DNA of 32,316 nucleotides from a virus. Positions within the stretch are counted from its first letter, which is position 1. Each line of letters starts with the position of its first letter. The notes under the pieces were generated by a model, which worked only from the letters and a program-made list of their open reading frames with translations, made no database searches and was not told where the DNA came from. This document shows, in pieces, positions 1 to 8,194 of this stretch. The translations under genes were made by a program, and so were the position numbers. The stretch covers positions 1-32,316 of the IMG/VR virus record IMGVR_UViG_3300025732_000163. One strand, 5' to 3'.

Positions 1-78
1 AATGATAATTTATGGGAACAAATATTAGAATTTCTTGTAAAAATTACTACTAATCATAATATTGATATAACTTCATGA
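1..78 (+). CDS. 3' end of an unidentified gene (partial)
   Basis: Reading frame 1 is open from the window edge for 25 codons and ends in TGA at 76-78. The last residues read NHNIDITS. Its stop overlaps the start of the endolysin gene as ATGA, the usual arrangement for translationally coupled phage genes, so this is probably the gene just upstream in the lysis or late operon. Too little is present to name it. Confidence 0.55.
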   Translation, partial: NDNLWEQILEFLVKITTNHNIDITS

Positions 79-542
79 TGAAATTAGGTGATAGAGGTTT
101 AAATTTATTGAAAAAATGGGAACAAGGTCCTAAAGGAGGATTTTCTCCTGTTATTTATCCTTGTTCTGCCGGTAAAAATACTATTGGTTATGGTCATGTT
201 ATTACTCCTGATGATAATATAATTCCTCCAATAACAGAAAAACAGGCAGATGATTTACTTAAGCAAGATATAAAAACAGCTGAAAATGCGGTTAATCTTT
301 TAGTAAAAGTCTCTCTAACACAGAATCAATTTGATGCCCTTGTTTGTTTTGTATTTAATATTGGTGTTGGTGCTTTTCAAAAAAGTACTTTATTATCTTT
401 TATAAATAAAAATATATTTAATAAAGTGCCTGATCAATTTAAGTTATGGAATAAAATAACAGTTAATGGTATAAAAAAAGTAAGTAATGGTCTTACCAAC
501 AGAAGACAAGCAGAAGTAACATTGTTTTTATCTAAAAATTAA
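75..542 (+). CDS. Endolysin, GH24 (T4/P22-type) lysozyme
   Basis: A muramidase that cleaves the glycan backbone of peptidoglycan at lysis. The 155-aa length is typical of GH24 phage lysozymes. The family pattern is visible: catalytic Glu16 in KKWEQG, then Y-x-C-x-x-G-x-x-TIGYGH with Cys30, Thr36 and His41. Cys30 sits where T4 lysozyme has Asp20, giving an E-C-T triad; the gap between Glu16 and Cys30 is 13 residues, longer than the usual 8. The C-terminal part (QFDALVCFVFNIG, then NRRQAE) matches the family's second lobe. There is no signal peptide or SAR helix, so export would need a holin, which I could not identify. It starts a plus-strand lysis cassette ending in the spanins. Met1 and Met2 are adjacent and either could be the start. 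Confidence 0.93.
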   Translation: MMKLGDRGLNLLKKWEQGPKGGFSPVIYPCSAGKNTIGYGHVITPDDNIIPPITEKQADDLLKQDIKTAENAVNLLVKVSLTQNQFDALVCFVFNIGVGAFQKSTLLSFINKNIFNKVPDQFKLWNKITVNGIKKVSNGLTNRRQAEVTLFLSKN

Positions 543-550
543 GAGGTTAT

Positions 551-757
551 ATGAAAAATACGGAAGAAATAGATTTATCTATAGATAACAAAGAGGAAGT
601 AGTATCAGAAATTAATGATTCAGCAGATATAATATCTACATCTTCTGAATTTACAGGTACTCCGGAAGAAAGAATAGCAGCACTAATTAGTTATATAGAT
701 CAATCTCAAGAAAGATATGTTGAATGTTCTACTGTCAGAAAATTTTTAACAGAATAA
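551..757 (+). CDS. Small acidic protein, unknown function
   Basis: 68 aa, acidic, with an N-terminal half rich in Asp, Glu and Ser and a C-terminal helix around EERIAALISYIDQSQERY. No signal peptide or membrane segment. AGAGG lies just before the ATG, and the gene sits 8 bp after the endolysin and before the lipoprotein and spanin genes, so it belongs to the lysis operon. Family not recognised. Confidence 0.7.
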   Translation: MKNTEEIDLSIDNKEEVVSEINDSADIISTSSEFTGTPEERIAALISYIDQSQERYVECSTVRKFLTE

Positions 758-770
758 ATCTATTGTTAAT

Positions 771-965
771 ATGAAAAATTTACTGATATTAAGTATTTTT
801 ATTTTAATATTATTAATATTTTCTTTTCTAATATCTTGTGATGATTTCTTTTCTCCTACTATTGAAATATTTAATGAAATAAAAACTCCTGTAAATACAG
901 AACAGGATAATAAAGACAAAAATATTATAGATGATACAAAAATAAATGTAGTATGTTTATTCTAA
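771..965 (+). CDS. Small lipoprotein in the lysis cassette
   Basis: 64 aa. A lysine near the N-terminus is followed by a long Leu/Ile/Phe helix and the lipobox LISC at residues 20-23, with acidic residues right after the Cys (Cys-Asp-Asp), which in Gram-negatives favours retention in the inner membrane. The remainder is short and polar. The gene overlaps the i-spanin gene by 13 bp. It could be an accessory lysis lipoprotein, or the hydrophobic helix could serve as a holin or antiholin; the sequence does not decide. No clear SD precedes the ATG. Confidence 0.6.
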   Translation: MKNLLILSIFILILLIFSFLISCDDFFSPTIEIFNEIKTPVNTEQDNKDKNIIDDTKINVVCLF

Positions 966-1189
966 CTTATTTAAAAGAAATATTACTTGGTATTATAGGA
1001 TTTTTTGCTCTTTATCTATTTAATAGAAATAAAACCTTAAAACTAGAAAAAGAACAGTTAATAACGAAAAATAACGAAAAAGATACAATAATAGCTATTA
1101 AAACAAAAGATATACATGCTACAGAGAACATTAAACCTAGTAATGATATCAATAATGCTATTGACAGGATGTCAGAGCAAAATAAATAG
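953..1189 (+). CDS. i-spanin (Rz-like inner-membrane spanin)
   Basis: 78 aa. An N-terminal transmembrane segment (about residues 5-23, LKEILLGIIGFFALYLF) is followed by a charged, coiled-coil-like periplasmic domain (KTLKLEKEQLITKNNEKD). This is the standard architecture of the inner-membrane subunit that pairs with an outer-membrane lipoprotein to fuse the membranes at the end of lysis. Its last 74 bp overlap the o-spanin gene in another frame, the classic Rz/Rz1 arrangement. The assignment rests on architecture and position; spanins have little sequence conservation. Confidence 0.75.
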   Translation: MFILTYLKEILLGIIGFFALYLFNRNKTLKLEKEQLITKNNEKDTIIAIKTKDIHATENIKPSNDINNAIDRMSEQNK

Positions 1190-1493
1190 CACTATTACAA
1201 ATATTGATCTACCTGAATTTCCTTTAATATCTGTTACTGCTAACAAAGAACTTAAGACAGCTTTTAATCCTGTATGTATTAAAACTAATGGTCATATCAA
1301 GGATTTAAAATTATCTATACTTAATTACAATAAAGAAAATTCGGAAGATGTAATTAGAGTAAAAAATATAGAAGATTTGATATCCGAGTTAAATAGTATT
1401 TGCTCACCTAAATCAAAAGAAACTAAACTATGGTTAGATGAGCTTTATAAATTTAAAATAAGGTATTATATTTATAAGGAAGGATTGAAATAA
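1116..1493 (+). CDS. o-spanin (Rz1-like outer-membrane lipoprotein)
   Basis: 125 aa. The N-terminus is a lipoprotein signal ending in the lipobox LLTGC (Cys about residue 19) followed by Gln-Ser, compatible with outer-membrane sorting. The start codon lies inside the i-spanin gene in a different frame. At 125 aa it is longer than Rz1 of lambda but similar to separated or partly overlapping o-spanins, and it lacks a Pro-rich segment. Its stop is 1 bp from the end of the convergent structural gene, with no obvious terminator between them. Confidence 0.75.
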   Translation: MLQRTLNLVMISIMLLTGCQSKINSTITNIDLPEFPLISVTANKELKTAFNPVCIKTNGHIKDLKLSILNYNKENSEDVIRVKNIEDLISELNSICSPKSKETKLWLDELYKFKIRYYIYKEGLK

Positions 1494-1494
1494 T

Positions 1495-3714
1495 TTACTG
1501 ATATTTATCTAAAAATGGATTAAAACCAGGTTTAAATACCTCTACAAACCTTGGATCTCTTGGATTTTTTACATGTCGATAAGTGCCTCTTCCTGTTATA
1601 GCTTCCTGTTTTGCAATTGCTTTTACATATGCGTCACTAAAATGAGGACCAAAACGTTTATCTCTATTTCTAATTTCTTGCAACATTGCTTGTTCCGCTA
1701 ATTGTACTCTAAGTTTTTCTTGTTCTTTTTGTCTGTTAACTTCAGCAATTCTTAAAACTTCTGCTTGACGATTTGCTTCTTCTTCTCGTCTTCTTGCCTC
1801 TAGCTGTCTTTGTTCCTGCTCAACTCTTCTTAGTTCTGCTTGACGATTTTCTTCGGCAACTCTTGATTCTTCTTGTCTTCTAGCTTCTAAATTTCTTTGT
1901 TCCTGCTCAACTCTTAATCTATTAGCATTCTCTTCTCGTTCTCTTAATACTTTTTGTTGATTTTGAAGTTCGGCACGTTTCTTTAAATCCTGCTCAAGAT
2001 TTATTCTAGCTGCTATTTCATTCTGCAACTTATTGTTCAGTTCATCTCTTTCTATACCGAGTTTTAATCTTTGATTTTTTTCATTCTCATACTCTCCCAT
2101 ATTTTTCTTGGATAACTCTTCAGCTTGAAGTTTATAATCTTCCAAACTTTTTATTTTATCTAAATTTGATGTTCTTTCTTTTTCCATTTCTGAGTATCTA
2201 TTTTGAAGATCACTTATACTAGACAAATCAATACCCTGATTATTGAAATGATTGAATATTGTGTTTATTCCGCTATTAACTCCTCCTTCATATCCACTAT
2301 TTCTTGCATTGGTTAATAGTTTTGGATTCATACCTCCTTTTTCTGCCTGATATGATTTATATAATTGTTCATTATTTTCCTGTGCATTTTTCCATTTTTC
2401 TAATCCTTTTAAATTAGATCTTTTAACATCATCAAGTACTGTTCCAAATTCATTATTAGCTAATTGGTCGTATTGATTAAGTTTATCAATATTATTTAAA
2501 TCACTATACTCTTTATCTGCAATACCTCTTACTAAATCTTCTTTTACTGCTTTTAATTTTGATTCTCCGGTAGCAGACAACAAATCCTGCATTCTATTTG
2601 TAACGGATTTTAAATGTGAATTACTGCCGTACATCCCTTGTTTGATATACCTGCTATTTAAAGCTGTTAAATCATTTATTGCTTTCTTTTTTGCTTCTTC
2701 ATCAAGAGATTCAAACTTTGGTCTTATGTTTTCAGGCAAAGAATTTACAACATTATTTACCGAATTAGTACCATCTACTAAAGATTTTCTAGTTAATTTA
2801 CGATCAAGGTAATTTTTATCTTTATAGAAAGGACTTATATTTTCAGCTAATTCATAAGACTTAGCTAATTCATCATTTACCGGTTCTACTAATTTACCTT
2901 GATAAACAGGTAAATTAGTTCTTGGGGTAGTCATCCATTGATCAACAGGTTTACCTACATCAACACCGTAAGCTTGCAAAGCTTTTATTAACTGTTTACC
3001 TTGTAAATCAAGTACATCAGGATGAGATTGTCCGCTATCTATTCCATCCATTGAATTTAATACGGAGTTAAGATTTTCGATACGTCCGTAAGGCTCATTT
3101 ACTTCTGCATCGAATCTGGCTTTTTCTGCTGTTAATCCTTTATTAACAATACCGTGTTTCTGTTCTCCGTACTTATTAAGAGAATCTATTAAAGCTTTTT
3201 CCCTATTATATTTGTTTTTACCTGATTCAGAAATAGCTTCAAAAGCAAAACGACTCTTCTTCCCTTGAAGTTTTTTTATTTCAGGATTCAAAGTATTTAG
3301 ATCAGACCTGAATTCGTTTGTTTTTAATTGATTGTTTCTATCTACATTATTTCTAAAACTATCGTAGTATCTATTAAAATTATTGCCGAACTGATTTCTT
3401 AATCTATCTGATACAGTCTCTAAACCTCTATTAGCGGTATCATAGGTAAAATCCTGTAACTGATTTATATTACCTTCGTTTATTCCTTCAATAGGAGCAT
3501 TTGCTAGAGTATTTAGATCGTTGGTATACGGCATACCTTTAGCAGTCCTTCTTTCCTCCAATCCTCTTGCTCTTTGAGTCATGGAAGACATTGGAGCTAA
3601 TGTTTTTCCGGGATAAGGTGTATAATTGGAAGTAGATAATCTGCCGCTATCACGAATTAGTAATTGCCTAGCTTTATCTCTTATCTGATCAAAAGGTATA
3701 TACTGTTTTGCCAT
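1495..3714 (-). CDS. Long coiled-coil protein, putative virion/ejection protein
   Basis: 739 aa. The first 480 or so residues are polar and helical. Residues about 500-685 form a long charged coiled coil, rich in Glu, Arg, Gln and Ala, with internal repeats around RVEQEQRNLEARRQEE and RVEQEQRQLEARRREE (29-residue period). A short basic tail ends RFGPHF...KNPRDPRFVEVFKPGFNPFLDKYQ in outline. It is the last gene of a five-gene leftward operon headed by adaptor and tail-nozzle genes, 3 bp after its neighbour. Size, coiled coil and position suggest a tail or internal virion protein delivered with the DNA; a tail fibre or tape-measure role cannot be excluded. No enzymatic motif seen. Confidence 0.8.
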   Translation of the reverse strand: MAKQYIPFDQIRDKARQLLIRDSGRLSTSNYTPYPGKTLAPMSSMTQRARGLEERRTAKGMPYTNDLNTLANAPIEGINEGNINQLQDFTYDTANRGLETVSDRLRNQFGNNFNRYYDSFRNNVDRNNQLKTNEFRSDLNTLNPEIKKLQGKKSRFAFEAISESGKNKYNREKALIDSLNKYGEQKHGIVNKGLTAEKARFDAEVNEPYGRIENLNSVLNSMDGIDSGQSHPDVLDLQGKQLIKALQAYGVDVGKPVDQWMTTPRTNLPVYQGKLVEPVNDELAKSYELAENISPFYKDKNYLDRKLTRKSLVDGTNSVNNVVNSLPENIRPKFESLDEEAKKKAINDLTALNSRYIKQGMYGSNSHLKSVTNRMQDLLSATGESKLKAVKEDLVRGIADKEYSDLNNIDKLNQYDQLANNEFGTVLDDVKRSNLKGLEKWKNAQENNEQLYKSYQAEKGGMNPKLLTNARNSGYEGGVNSGINTIFNHFNNQGIDLSSISDLQNRYSEMEKERTSNLDKIKSLEDYKLQAEELSKKNMGEYENEKNQRLKLGIERDELNNKLQNEIAARINLEQDLKKRAELQNQQKVLREREENANRLRVEQEQRNLEARRQEESRVAEENRQAELRRVEQEQRQLEARRREEEANRQAEVLRIAEVNRQKEQEKLRVQLAEQAMLQEIRNRDKRFGPHFSDAYVKAIAKQEAITGRGTYRHVKNPRDPRFVEVFKPGFNPFLDKYQ

Positions 3715-3717
3715 ATC

Positions 3718-4818
3718 TTAAATTCTTGTTGGATTACCGCTAAATTGCGGATTGTTATAATAATTTAGCCATCTTCCGGTTCTTTCTCTTTCTTCCGGAG
3801 TACTAACTCTTGTATATAACGGATCTATTTCTATTCTTTCTTCCGGTAGGAATTTTTTACGTGAATTCCTACGTTTTGCCTGCTCTACTTGAAGTTCATA
3901 CTGTTCTTGAGCAGCAAGTTCTTCAGGAGTTAGTCGTTGAGCTAGCATTCTCTCTTTTAATTCTTTACCTTCTTGAGCAGCAGTCTTTGGTTTTGGTTGA
4001 TTGAATCTATCGTACAAAGTTAATCCGGTAGTACCAAGAGCCAGTAAATTCTTGGGTTTACTTAGGAAATCCATGCTATTACTCTGTAATTTATCCATGA
4101 AACTCATATCATCTTTTTTCTTTTCTTTTTCAAGAAGATATTGCATATAACTTTCCGTATCATCACCGGCAGATACACCAGCACCTTTAGAACCTCCTAA
4201 GTTACTTAGTAATGACGTAGCTCCGCCGTATTTAGCAGCACTTTTACCCATCCCCATTACGCTAGATCCGGTATCTTTACCAAATCCAAGAGCAGGTAAT
4301 ATGGCATTATCAGTTCCATATTTACTTAAAGTAGAACCAATACCGCCCATACCTAGTTTAGTTGCCCCAAAACCTAATCCTGATGCAACAGAAGGTAAAG
4401 CTGCTCCCATTCCTGCACCTTTTAAAGCTCCTTGTAAAGCGTTTTTACCTCTTGCTGCATGTTGAGCACCTTGACCGACAGCACCGCCTATAATACCTCC
4501 TACTCCCGGTAAAATCATATTACCGATTAAAGCTCCTGCTCCTCCGCCAAGAACACTTTTTATTGCTTTAAAAGGTTTTCTAAAAAAACCTCCTTTATAT
4601 TCTCTAAGCCCTGTTTTTGGATTAATGCTGCCACTACCTCCAAGACTTTTTAATATTTTAGATTCAACAAGATTAATATGAGCAAGTTCTGTGTCTCCTC
4701 CTCTACCTTTTTTCTTTGTTTGCTCCAGTACATCCTTGATATGTTTTTTACTATATTTTTTTAATGTTTTATGTTTATCTTTATTAAACATATCGGATAT
4801 ATGTTTTCTATTTTTCAT
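3718..4818 (-). CDS. Gly/Ala-rich structural protein, putative DNA-ejection protein
   Basis: 366 aa. The basic N-terminus (MKNRKHISDMFNKDKHKTLKKY) is followed by a glycine- and alanine-rich, weakly hydrophobic region at about residues 85-220 with repeated GxGxG runs such as LIGNMILPGVGGIIGGAVG. Similar segments occur in phage ejection proteins and glycine-zipper membrane proteins. The C-terminal third is charged and helical (EEKKKDDMSF, then ERIEIDPLYTRVSTPEERERTG). The start overlaps the stop of the 90-aa gene upstream as ATGA. The function is inferred from composition and its place between the tail nozzle and the coiled-coil protein. Confidence 0.78.
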   Translation of the reverse strand: MKNRKHISDMFNKDKHKTLKKYSKKHIKDVLEQTKKKGRGGDTELAHINLVESKILKSLGGSGSINPKTGLREYKGGFFRKPFKAIKSVLGGGAGALIGNMILPGVGGIIGGAVGQGAQHAARGKNALQGALKGAGMGAALPSVASGLGFGATKLGMGGIGSTLSKYGTDNAILPALGFGKDTGSSVMGMGKSAAKYGGATSLLSNLGGSKGAGVSAGDDTESYMQYLLEKEKKKDDMSFMDKLQSNSMDFLSKPKNLLALGTTGLTLYDRFNQPKPKTAAQEGKELKERMLAQRLTPEELAAQEQYELQVEQAKRRNSRKKFLPEERIEIDPLYTRVSTPEERERTGRWLNYYNNPQFSGNPTRI

Positions 4819-5087
4819 TTATTTGTCCTCATCATTACGATATATACAGCCTTAGCCCAGTCTTCCCAGTTTTTAAACATATCAAGTTTACGACCGCTTT
4901 TACTACTTGCAGCAATTGGTATACTATTTGTTTTAAAAGTACCTATTCCTGCCATTTTGTTTGCAATCTCACGCCAATCATCATTTGGCATAGGTATAGG
5001 CAGTCTCTCATCCTTATAAATCCTTAAAACTTCTCTATACCAACGATCAAAAGTTATTTGACTTGGAAAAGGTAGATTCCTTATCAT
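4815..5087 (-). CDS. 90-aa protein of the tail-gene operon, unknown
   Basis: 90 aa, soluble, with several aromatic residues (FDRWYREVL, DDWREIANKM, WEDWAKAVY). It overlaps both neighbours by ATGA junctions, so it is translationally coupled to the tail nozzle gene upstream and the Gly-rich gene downstream. A small protein of this kind often follows nozzle genes in podoviruses, but I do not recognise the family. The stop codon TGA, used here in an overlap, supports the standard bacterial code. Confidence 0.75.
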   Translation of the reverse strand: MIRNLPFPSQITFDRWYREVLRIYKDERLPIPMPNDDWREIANKMAGIGTFKTNSIPIAASSKSGRKLDMFKNWEDWAKAVYIVMMRTNK

Positions 5088-6685
5088 TGACCGTCTCCAA
5101 TTTCAAAATTGATTAATATATTACCTACAGTATAAGGATAAACGCATGCAAAAGTTATATTTACAAATCTACCTTGTACTCTCATATCTATTTTACCTCT
5201 ATTATTACCCATAAACAAATCAAATTCTAAAGGAACTATTACTTGTTTCTGTACTCCAGCATATTTAAGCATGGCAGATCCTATAACAAGTAATTCATTT
5301 GCTCTTCTTGTGTATAATTCAGGAGCAGGGAAATCCGGCTCTATCTCGGTAATTCTAATATATTTGTCCATTACTTTACCGTCTTTAGCCGGAGGAAATG
5401 CTGCATATCCAAACCAAGGAGTAGTAAAGAACGAAGGTATATTATGTACTGAATTATCTCTTCTTACCTCATAAAAACCTGTTTCCTGTTTCCATATTGT
5501 TTTATAAGCATTAACAGGGTTATAAGGATAATTAGTGCAACTATCACCATAACTTATTATATCTCCGCTTGCCTCATAAACTGTAACACAATCCCTTTGT
5601 ATTGAAGTGTCATACCAGCTATTTTCTCTTACATTATAAACAAGTTCTCTAGTACATCCTATATCTGCTCTACCCATAAACCTTTTTTCCGGAAAAGCCC
5701 ATCGTATTTCTCCGTAACGAGCTACTTTATATCCATAAATTTTTTCTTTTTTAGTTAAATCAACATTTTCCAGAAACCACTCGAAATTTACATCATTTTT
5801 TATTGATTCAACTATTCCGTTATAAACAAAAGCACGATCCGTACCAAGCCAGAAGAAAAGACTATCGTACTGAACAATAGATTTTGGCGACATGACAGAA
5901 GAATTGGTAGTTATTTCCTCTCTTTGGAATTCAATAGGGGAATTAGGGTTAGTTCCATCTGCAACGTTAGTTAGATATATTACGGAGTTCTGTGTCCAGA
6001 ATAAAAATGTCGGAGCGTTTGCACCTCCTCTAATAGAAGCACCAAATAGCAGTTTATTCTCCGATATTTTATATGAATCGGCATCAGAATCTCCGCTGTC
6101 ATCAAAATCGAGAGGATTACTTGTTTTACTTCTAATTATAGTGCCGTTATTGCCGTACATATACAAACAAGGAGAAGAATATATAATACCTCCTGACGGT
6201 ATATTCCCATAATCGCCTAATACAACATTATTATTCACGAAATCTGCGTTATCATCTGTTACTGATTTATAATATAACACCCCTGGTCTATCGCTTAACA
6301 TATTATTGCCGTTGAAAGTAGAAAGTAACGCTATATAAGGTGTACCATCTTTAATAAATTTAACCGATTGCCAAGTTCTGGCTTGATCTCCGCCAAGTCC
6401 AGCTAAAACCTGTCTATCGTTGGTACTATTAGATAATTCATTGTTAAGAATACAACGATTTACTCCGGTTGAATGTGTATAAATTAGAACAGGATTAGTT
6501 CCGTTAAAATATATATCAAGATATGTAGGTTCAAGTCCTACAGGTTGATATATTTCTTTCTGCCCTTTCATTTTACGTATTTTGCCGTTAACGAATCTTA
6601 TATACTGTCCGTCTATACAATATTCATCCTGGAAATCTCCGGCATTTCTTTGAATACCCGGTTTATAAACTAAAGGAACTCTCAT
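5084..6685 (-). CDS. Tail nozzle/hub protein (P22 gp10-like packaged-DNA stabilisation protein)
   Basis: 533 aa, rich in beta-strand, Gly, Tyr and Asn. The N-terminus (VPLVYKPGIQRNAGDF, then DGQYIRFVNGKIRKMKG) and the repeated beta-propeller-like strands (for example SLFFWLGTDRAFVYNG near residue 280) resemble the nozzle/hub proteins of podovirus tails. These close the tail tube and stabilise packaged DNA. It follows the adaptor gene with a TAATG overlap of 1 bp, matching the adaptor-nozzle gene order of P22- and SU10-type phages. It ends in two consecutive stops (TGA TAA). The assignment rests on fold-like pattern and context and would need a profile search to settle. Confidence 0.75.
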   Translation of the reverse strand: MRVPLVYKPGIQRNAGDFQDEYCIDGQYIRFVNGKIRKMKGQKEIYQPVGLEPTYLDIYFNGTNPVLIYTHSTGVNRCILNNELSNSTNDRQVLAGLGGDQARTWQSVKFIKDGTPYIALLSTFNGNNMLSDRPGVLYYKSVTDDNADFVNNNVVLGDYGNIPSGGIIYSSPCLYMYGNNGTIIRSKTSNPLDFDDSGDSDADSYKISENKLLFGASIRGGANAPTFLFWTQNSVIYLTNVADGTNPNSPIEFQREEITTNSSVMSPKSIVQYDSLFFWLGTDRAFVYNGIVESIKNDVNFEWFLENVDLTKKEKIYGYKVARYGEIRWAFPEKRFMGRADIGCTRELVYNVRENSWYDTSIQRDCVTVYEASGDIISYGDSCTNYPYNPVNAYKTIWKQETGFYEVRRDNSVHNIPSFFTTPWFGYAAFPPAKDGKVMDKYIRITEIEPDFPAPELYTRRANELLVIGSAMLKYAGVQKQVIVPLEFDLFMGNNRGKIDMRVQGRFVNITFACVYPYTVGNILINFEIGDGQ

Positions 6686-7359
6686 TAATTGTTATCTCTT
6701 ATTACTGTTCTATCAGCACTTCTGTCTTTATTGATTTTATTTATGGTATCTAATTCTTCATTAAACAGATTTTTATATTCAGCAAGTTTAGCTGGATTAT
6801 CCAAGAATAAGGATGCTTCAATTAAACAAGAATAAAGAAGTAAATCAGGATAACGATGCGTTAAGAAATTTGTTTGATTCTCATTATTAAATAATGGTAT
6901 ACCGAGGTAAATTATATCAAAAGTATATGATTGATCTAAATTTGGAATAAATGTCCAATAAAATCTATTGTATGTATTTGCTAAATCTGAATTATTTGAA
7001 TTTAATACACTATCACAATAATATTTTGGTCTTCCTGTCTTATTTTGATATCCAAGTGGCCAGTAAGTTATTAAGAATTCCCTGCTTCTTGGTATTAAAT
7101 ATGTAGCTGTTTGTGTGGCAACATCAAACATTAAAACACTAACAGTTTCACGCCAGTTAGCAGGTTTTGTAACTGTGTTAGAACCTACAACATTATTGGT
7201 ATGTTCATATCTTGTTTCAAAACCTAAATCTTTTGCTCTATTATAAACCCTGATAATTCCTTGCTGGATAAGATCAGGTAATTTAGCAACAAAAGGTTGA
7301 TCTGTTCTTAGCATATATAGCTGTAAATCATTGATCAAACTCGTATATGTCATTGCCAT
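6685..7359 (-). CDS. Head-tail adaptor protein (SU10/P22 gp4-like)
   Basis: 224 aa. The helical N-terminus (YTSLINDLQLYMLRTD, then KLPDLIQQGIIRVYNRAKDL) and middle strands (LIPRSREFLITYWP, FDIIYLGIPLF), followed by FLTHRYPDLLLYSCLIEASLF, match the pattern of the adaptor ring that sits under the portal in SU10- and P22-like podoviruses. It is the first gene of the leftward tail operon, so the order is adaptor, nozzle, 90-aa protein, Gly-rich protein, coiled-coil protein. AAAGAAAAATTT precedes the ATG; the SD is weak. Confidence 0.75.
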   Translation of the reverse strand: MAMTYTSLINDLQLYMLRTDQPFVAKLPDLIQQGIIRVYNRAKDLGFETRYEHTNNVVGSNTVTKPANWRETVSVLMFDVATQTATYLIPRSREFLITYWPLGYQNKTGRPKYYCDSVLNSNNSDLANTYNRFYWTFIPNLDQSYTFDIIYLGIPLFNNENQTNFLTHRYPDLLLYSCLIEASLFLDNPAKLAEYKNLFNEELDTINKINKDRSADRTVIRDNN

Positions 7360-7399
7360 AAATTTTTCTTTAATTTTTTGTTTTGCTTTACATATAATT

Positions 7400-7411
7400 T
7401 AGTATATACTA
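7400..7411. promoter_or_regulatory. 12-bp palindrome in divergent promoter region
   Basis: TAGTATATACTA is a perfect palindrome centred between the divergent adaptor gene (minus) and the gene at 7445 (plus). The core TAGTATATAC recurs at 8822-8831 in the next intergenic region. It contains TATACT/TAGTAT hexamers that could act as -10 boxes in either direction, or it could be an operator. No good -35 box is visible. Function is inference. Confidence 0.35.
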
Positions 7412-7444
7412 CATCAGTTAGGAGTTTTTTTATACTTTAATTTT

Positions 7445-7819
7445 ATGAAGAAAAAGTCTGTTTTCAATAATAACGAAGTAGACATAGATTTACTGGTTAA
7501 TCAGCCTAAACATATAAGAAAATTGTTAGGTAAGAAAAAAGACAGAAATGAAGAAAATGAAGTAGAAGTAGAAGAAGACGAAGATAAAGATGATAATGAA
7601 GATGATGATACTGATACCAAAAGTATAAGTCCTCATATGAAGCGTTATATAGAAGAGTATATTGATTCTAAGAAGGTTAAGAAAAAACCTAATTTTATGG
7701 TTAAATCTGCTGACAAAATCAATAGTTTTATAGATGAAACATACGATAACGCTAAAAAAAGCAAAAAAGATAAAGACGGAATCATAGAAAGTTATTTAAA
7801 AAGAAAGTTTAGTAAATAA
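7445..7819 (+). CDS. Highly charged small protein, unknown
   Basis: 124 aa. Lysine-rich ends flank an acidic block (residues about 38-60, EVEVEEDEDKDDNEDDDTDT), followed by a helical basic C-terminus (YLKRKFSK). TAGGAG lies about 25 bp upstream of the ATG. The stop overlaps the start of the next gene by 1 bp (TAATG). Acidic low-complexity proteins like this may be scaffold-like or DNA mimics, but nothing in the sequence decides this. Confidence 0.7.
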   Translation: MKKKSVFNNNEVDIDLLVNQPKHIRKLLGKKKDRNEENEVEVEEDEDKDDNEDDDTDTKSISPHMKRYIEEYIDSKKVKKKPNFMVKSADKINSFIDETYDNAKKSKKDKDGIIESYLKRKFSK

Positions 7820-7995
7820 TGTTTCAATATATTAAATATTTAAGAGATATTATTTTTATTATTCTTTTAATTAGATTAACTTTTATTGAAAATGATTCAA
7901 TATGGTTATTAATTGAATTAGCATCATCTCTAGCATATATTTTTATACCTAATAATTCATCAAATAAAACTGATATAATAGATACACCAGAATGA
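7819..7995 (+). CDS. Small membrane protein
   Basis: 58 aa, starting MFQYIKYLRDIIFIILLIRL with a hydrophobic helix at about residues 9-22 and a second weak one at 28-43 (WLLIELASSLAYIFI), then a polar tail NNSSNKTDIIDTPE. It shares the last base of the preceding stop codon (TAATG), which supports translation by coupling. A holin-like role is possible from size and topology, but it is not next to the lysis genes. Confidence 0.55.
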   Translation: MFQYIKYLRDIIFIILLIRLTFIENDSIWLLIELASSLAYIFIPNNSSNKTDIIDTPE

Positions 7996-8194
7996 TTGAT
8001 ACATATATCTTATTTACCGTTTTTATTCTATAATATTCTATATACTTAAATCAATAATACTGAATAACAAATTAAACTATAGATATATATTATTTTTAAT
8101 TATTATACCTATAATCTATAAACCATCAATAATTTACTTTTTATCAAAAATAGAAAATAAAACTATTATTGAATTTATACACTTCAAAGACTAA
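7992..8194 (+). pseudogene. Possible frameshifted small membrane ORF
   Basis: ATG at 7992 overlaps the previous stop (ATGA) and opens MIDTYILFTVFIL before a TAA. The -1 frame across the T-run near 8020 continues for about 55 codons as an Ile/Leu/Tyr-rich stretch with a lysine-containing end (KIENKTIIEFIHFKD) and stops at 8192-8194. Read together they would be one membrane protein of about 65 aa interrupted by a single-base change. The AT-rich composition makes spurious hydrophobic ORFs common, so this is weak. Confidence 0.25.

Noticed and set aside
3810-4004. Plus-strand frame of 64 codons inside the Gly-rich gene
   Set aside because: Antisense to a well-supported operon gene with coupled overlaps; Leu/Val-rich shadow with no RBS.
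8001-8035. Programmed -1 frameshift signal
   Set aside because: The T-run does not match a slippery heptamer in the zero frame, so mutation or chance is more likely.
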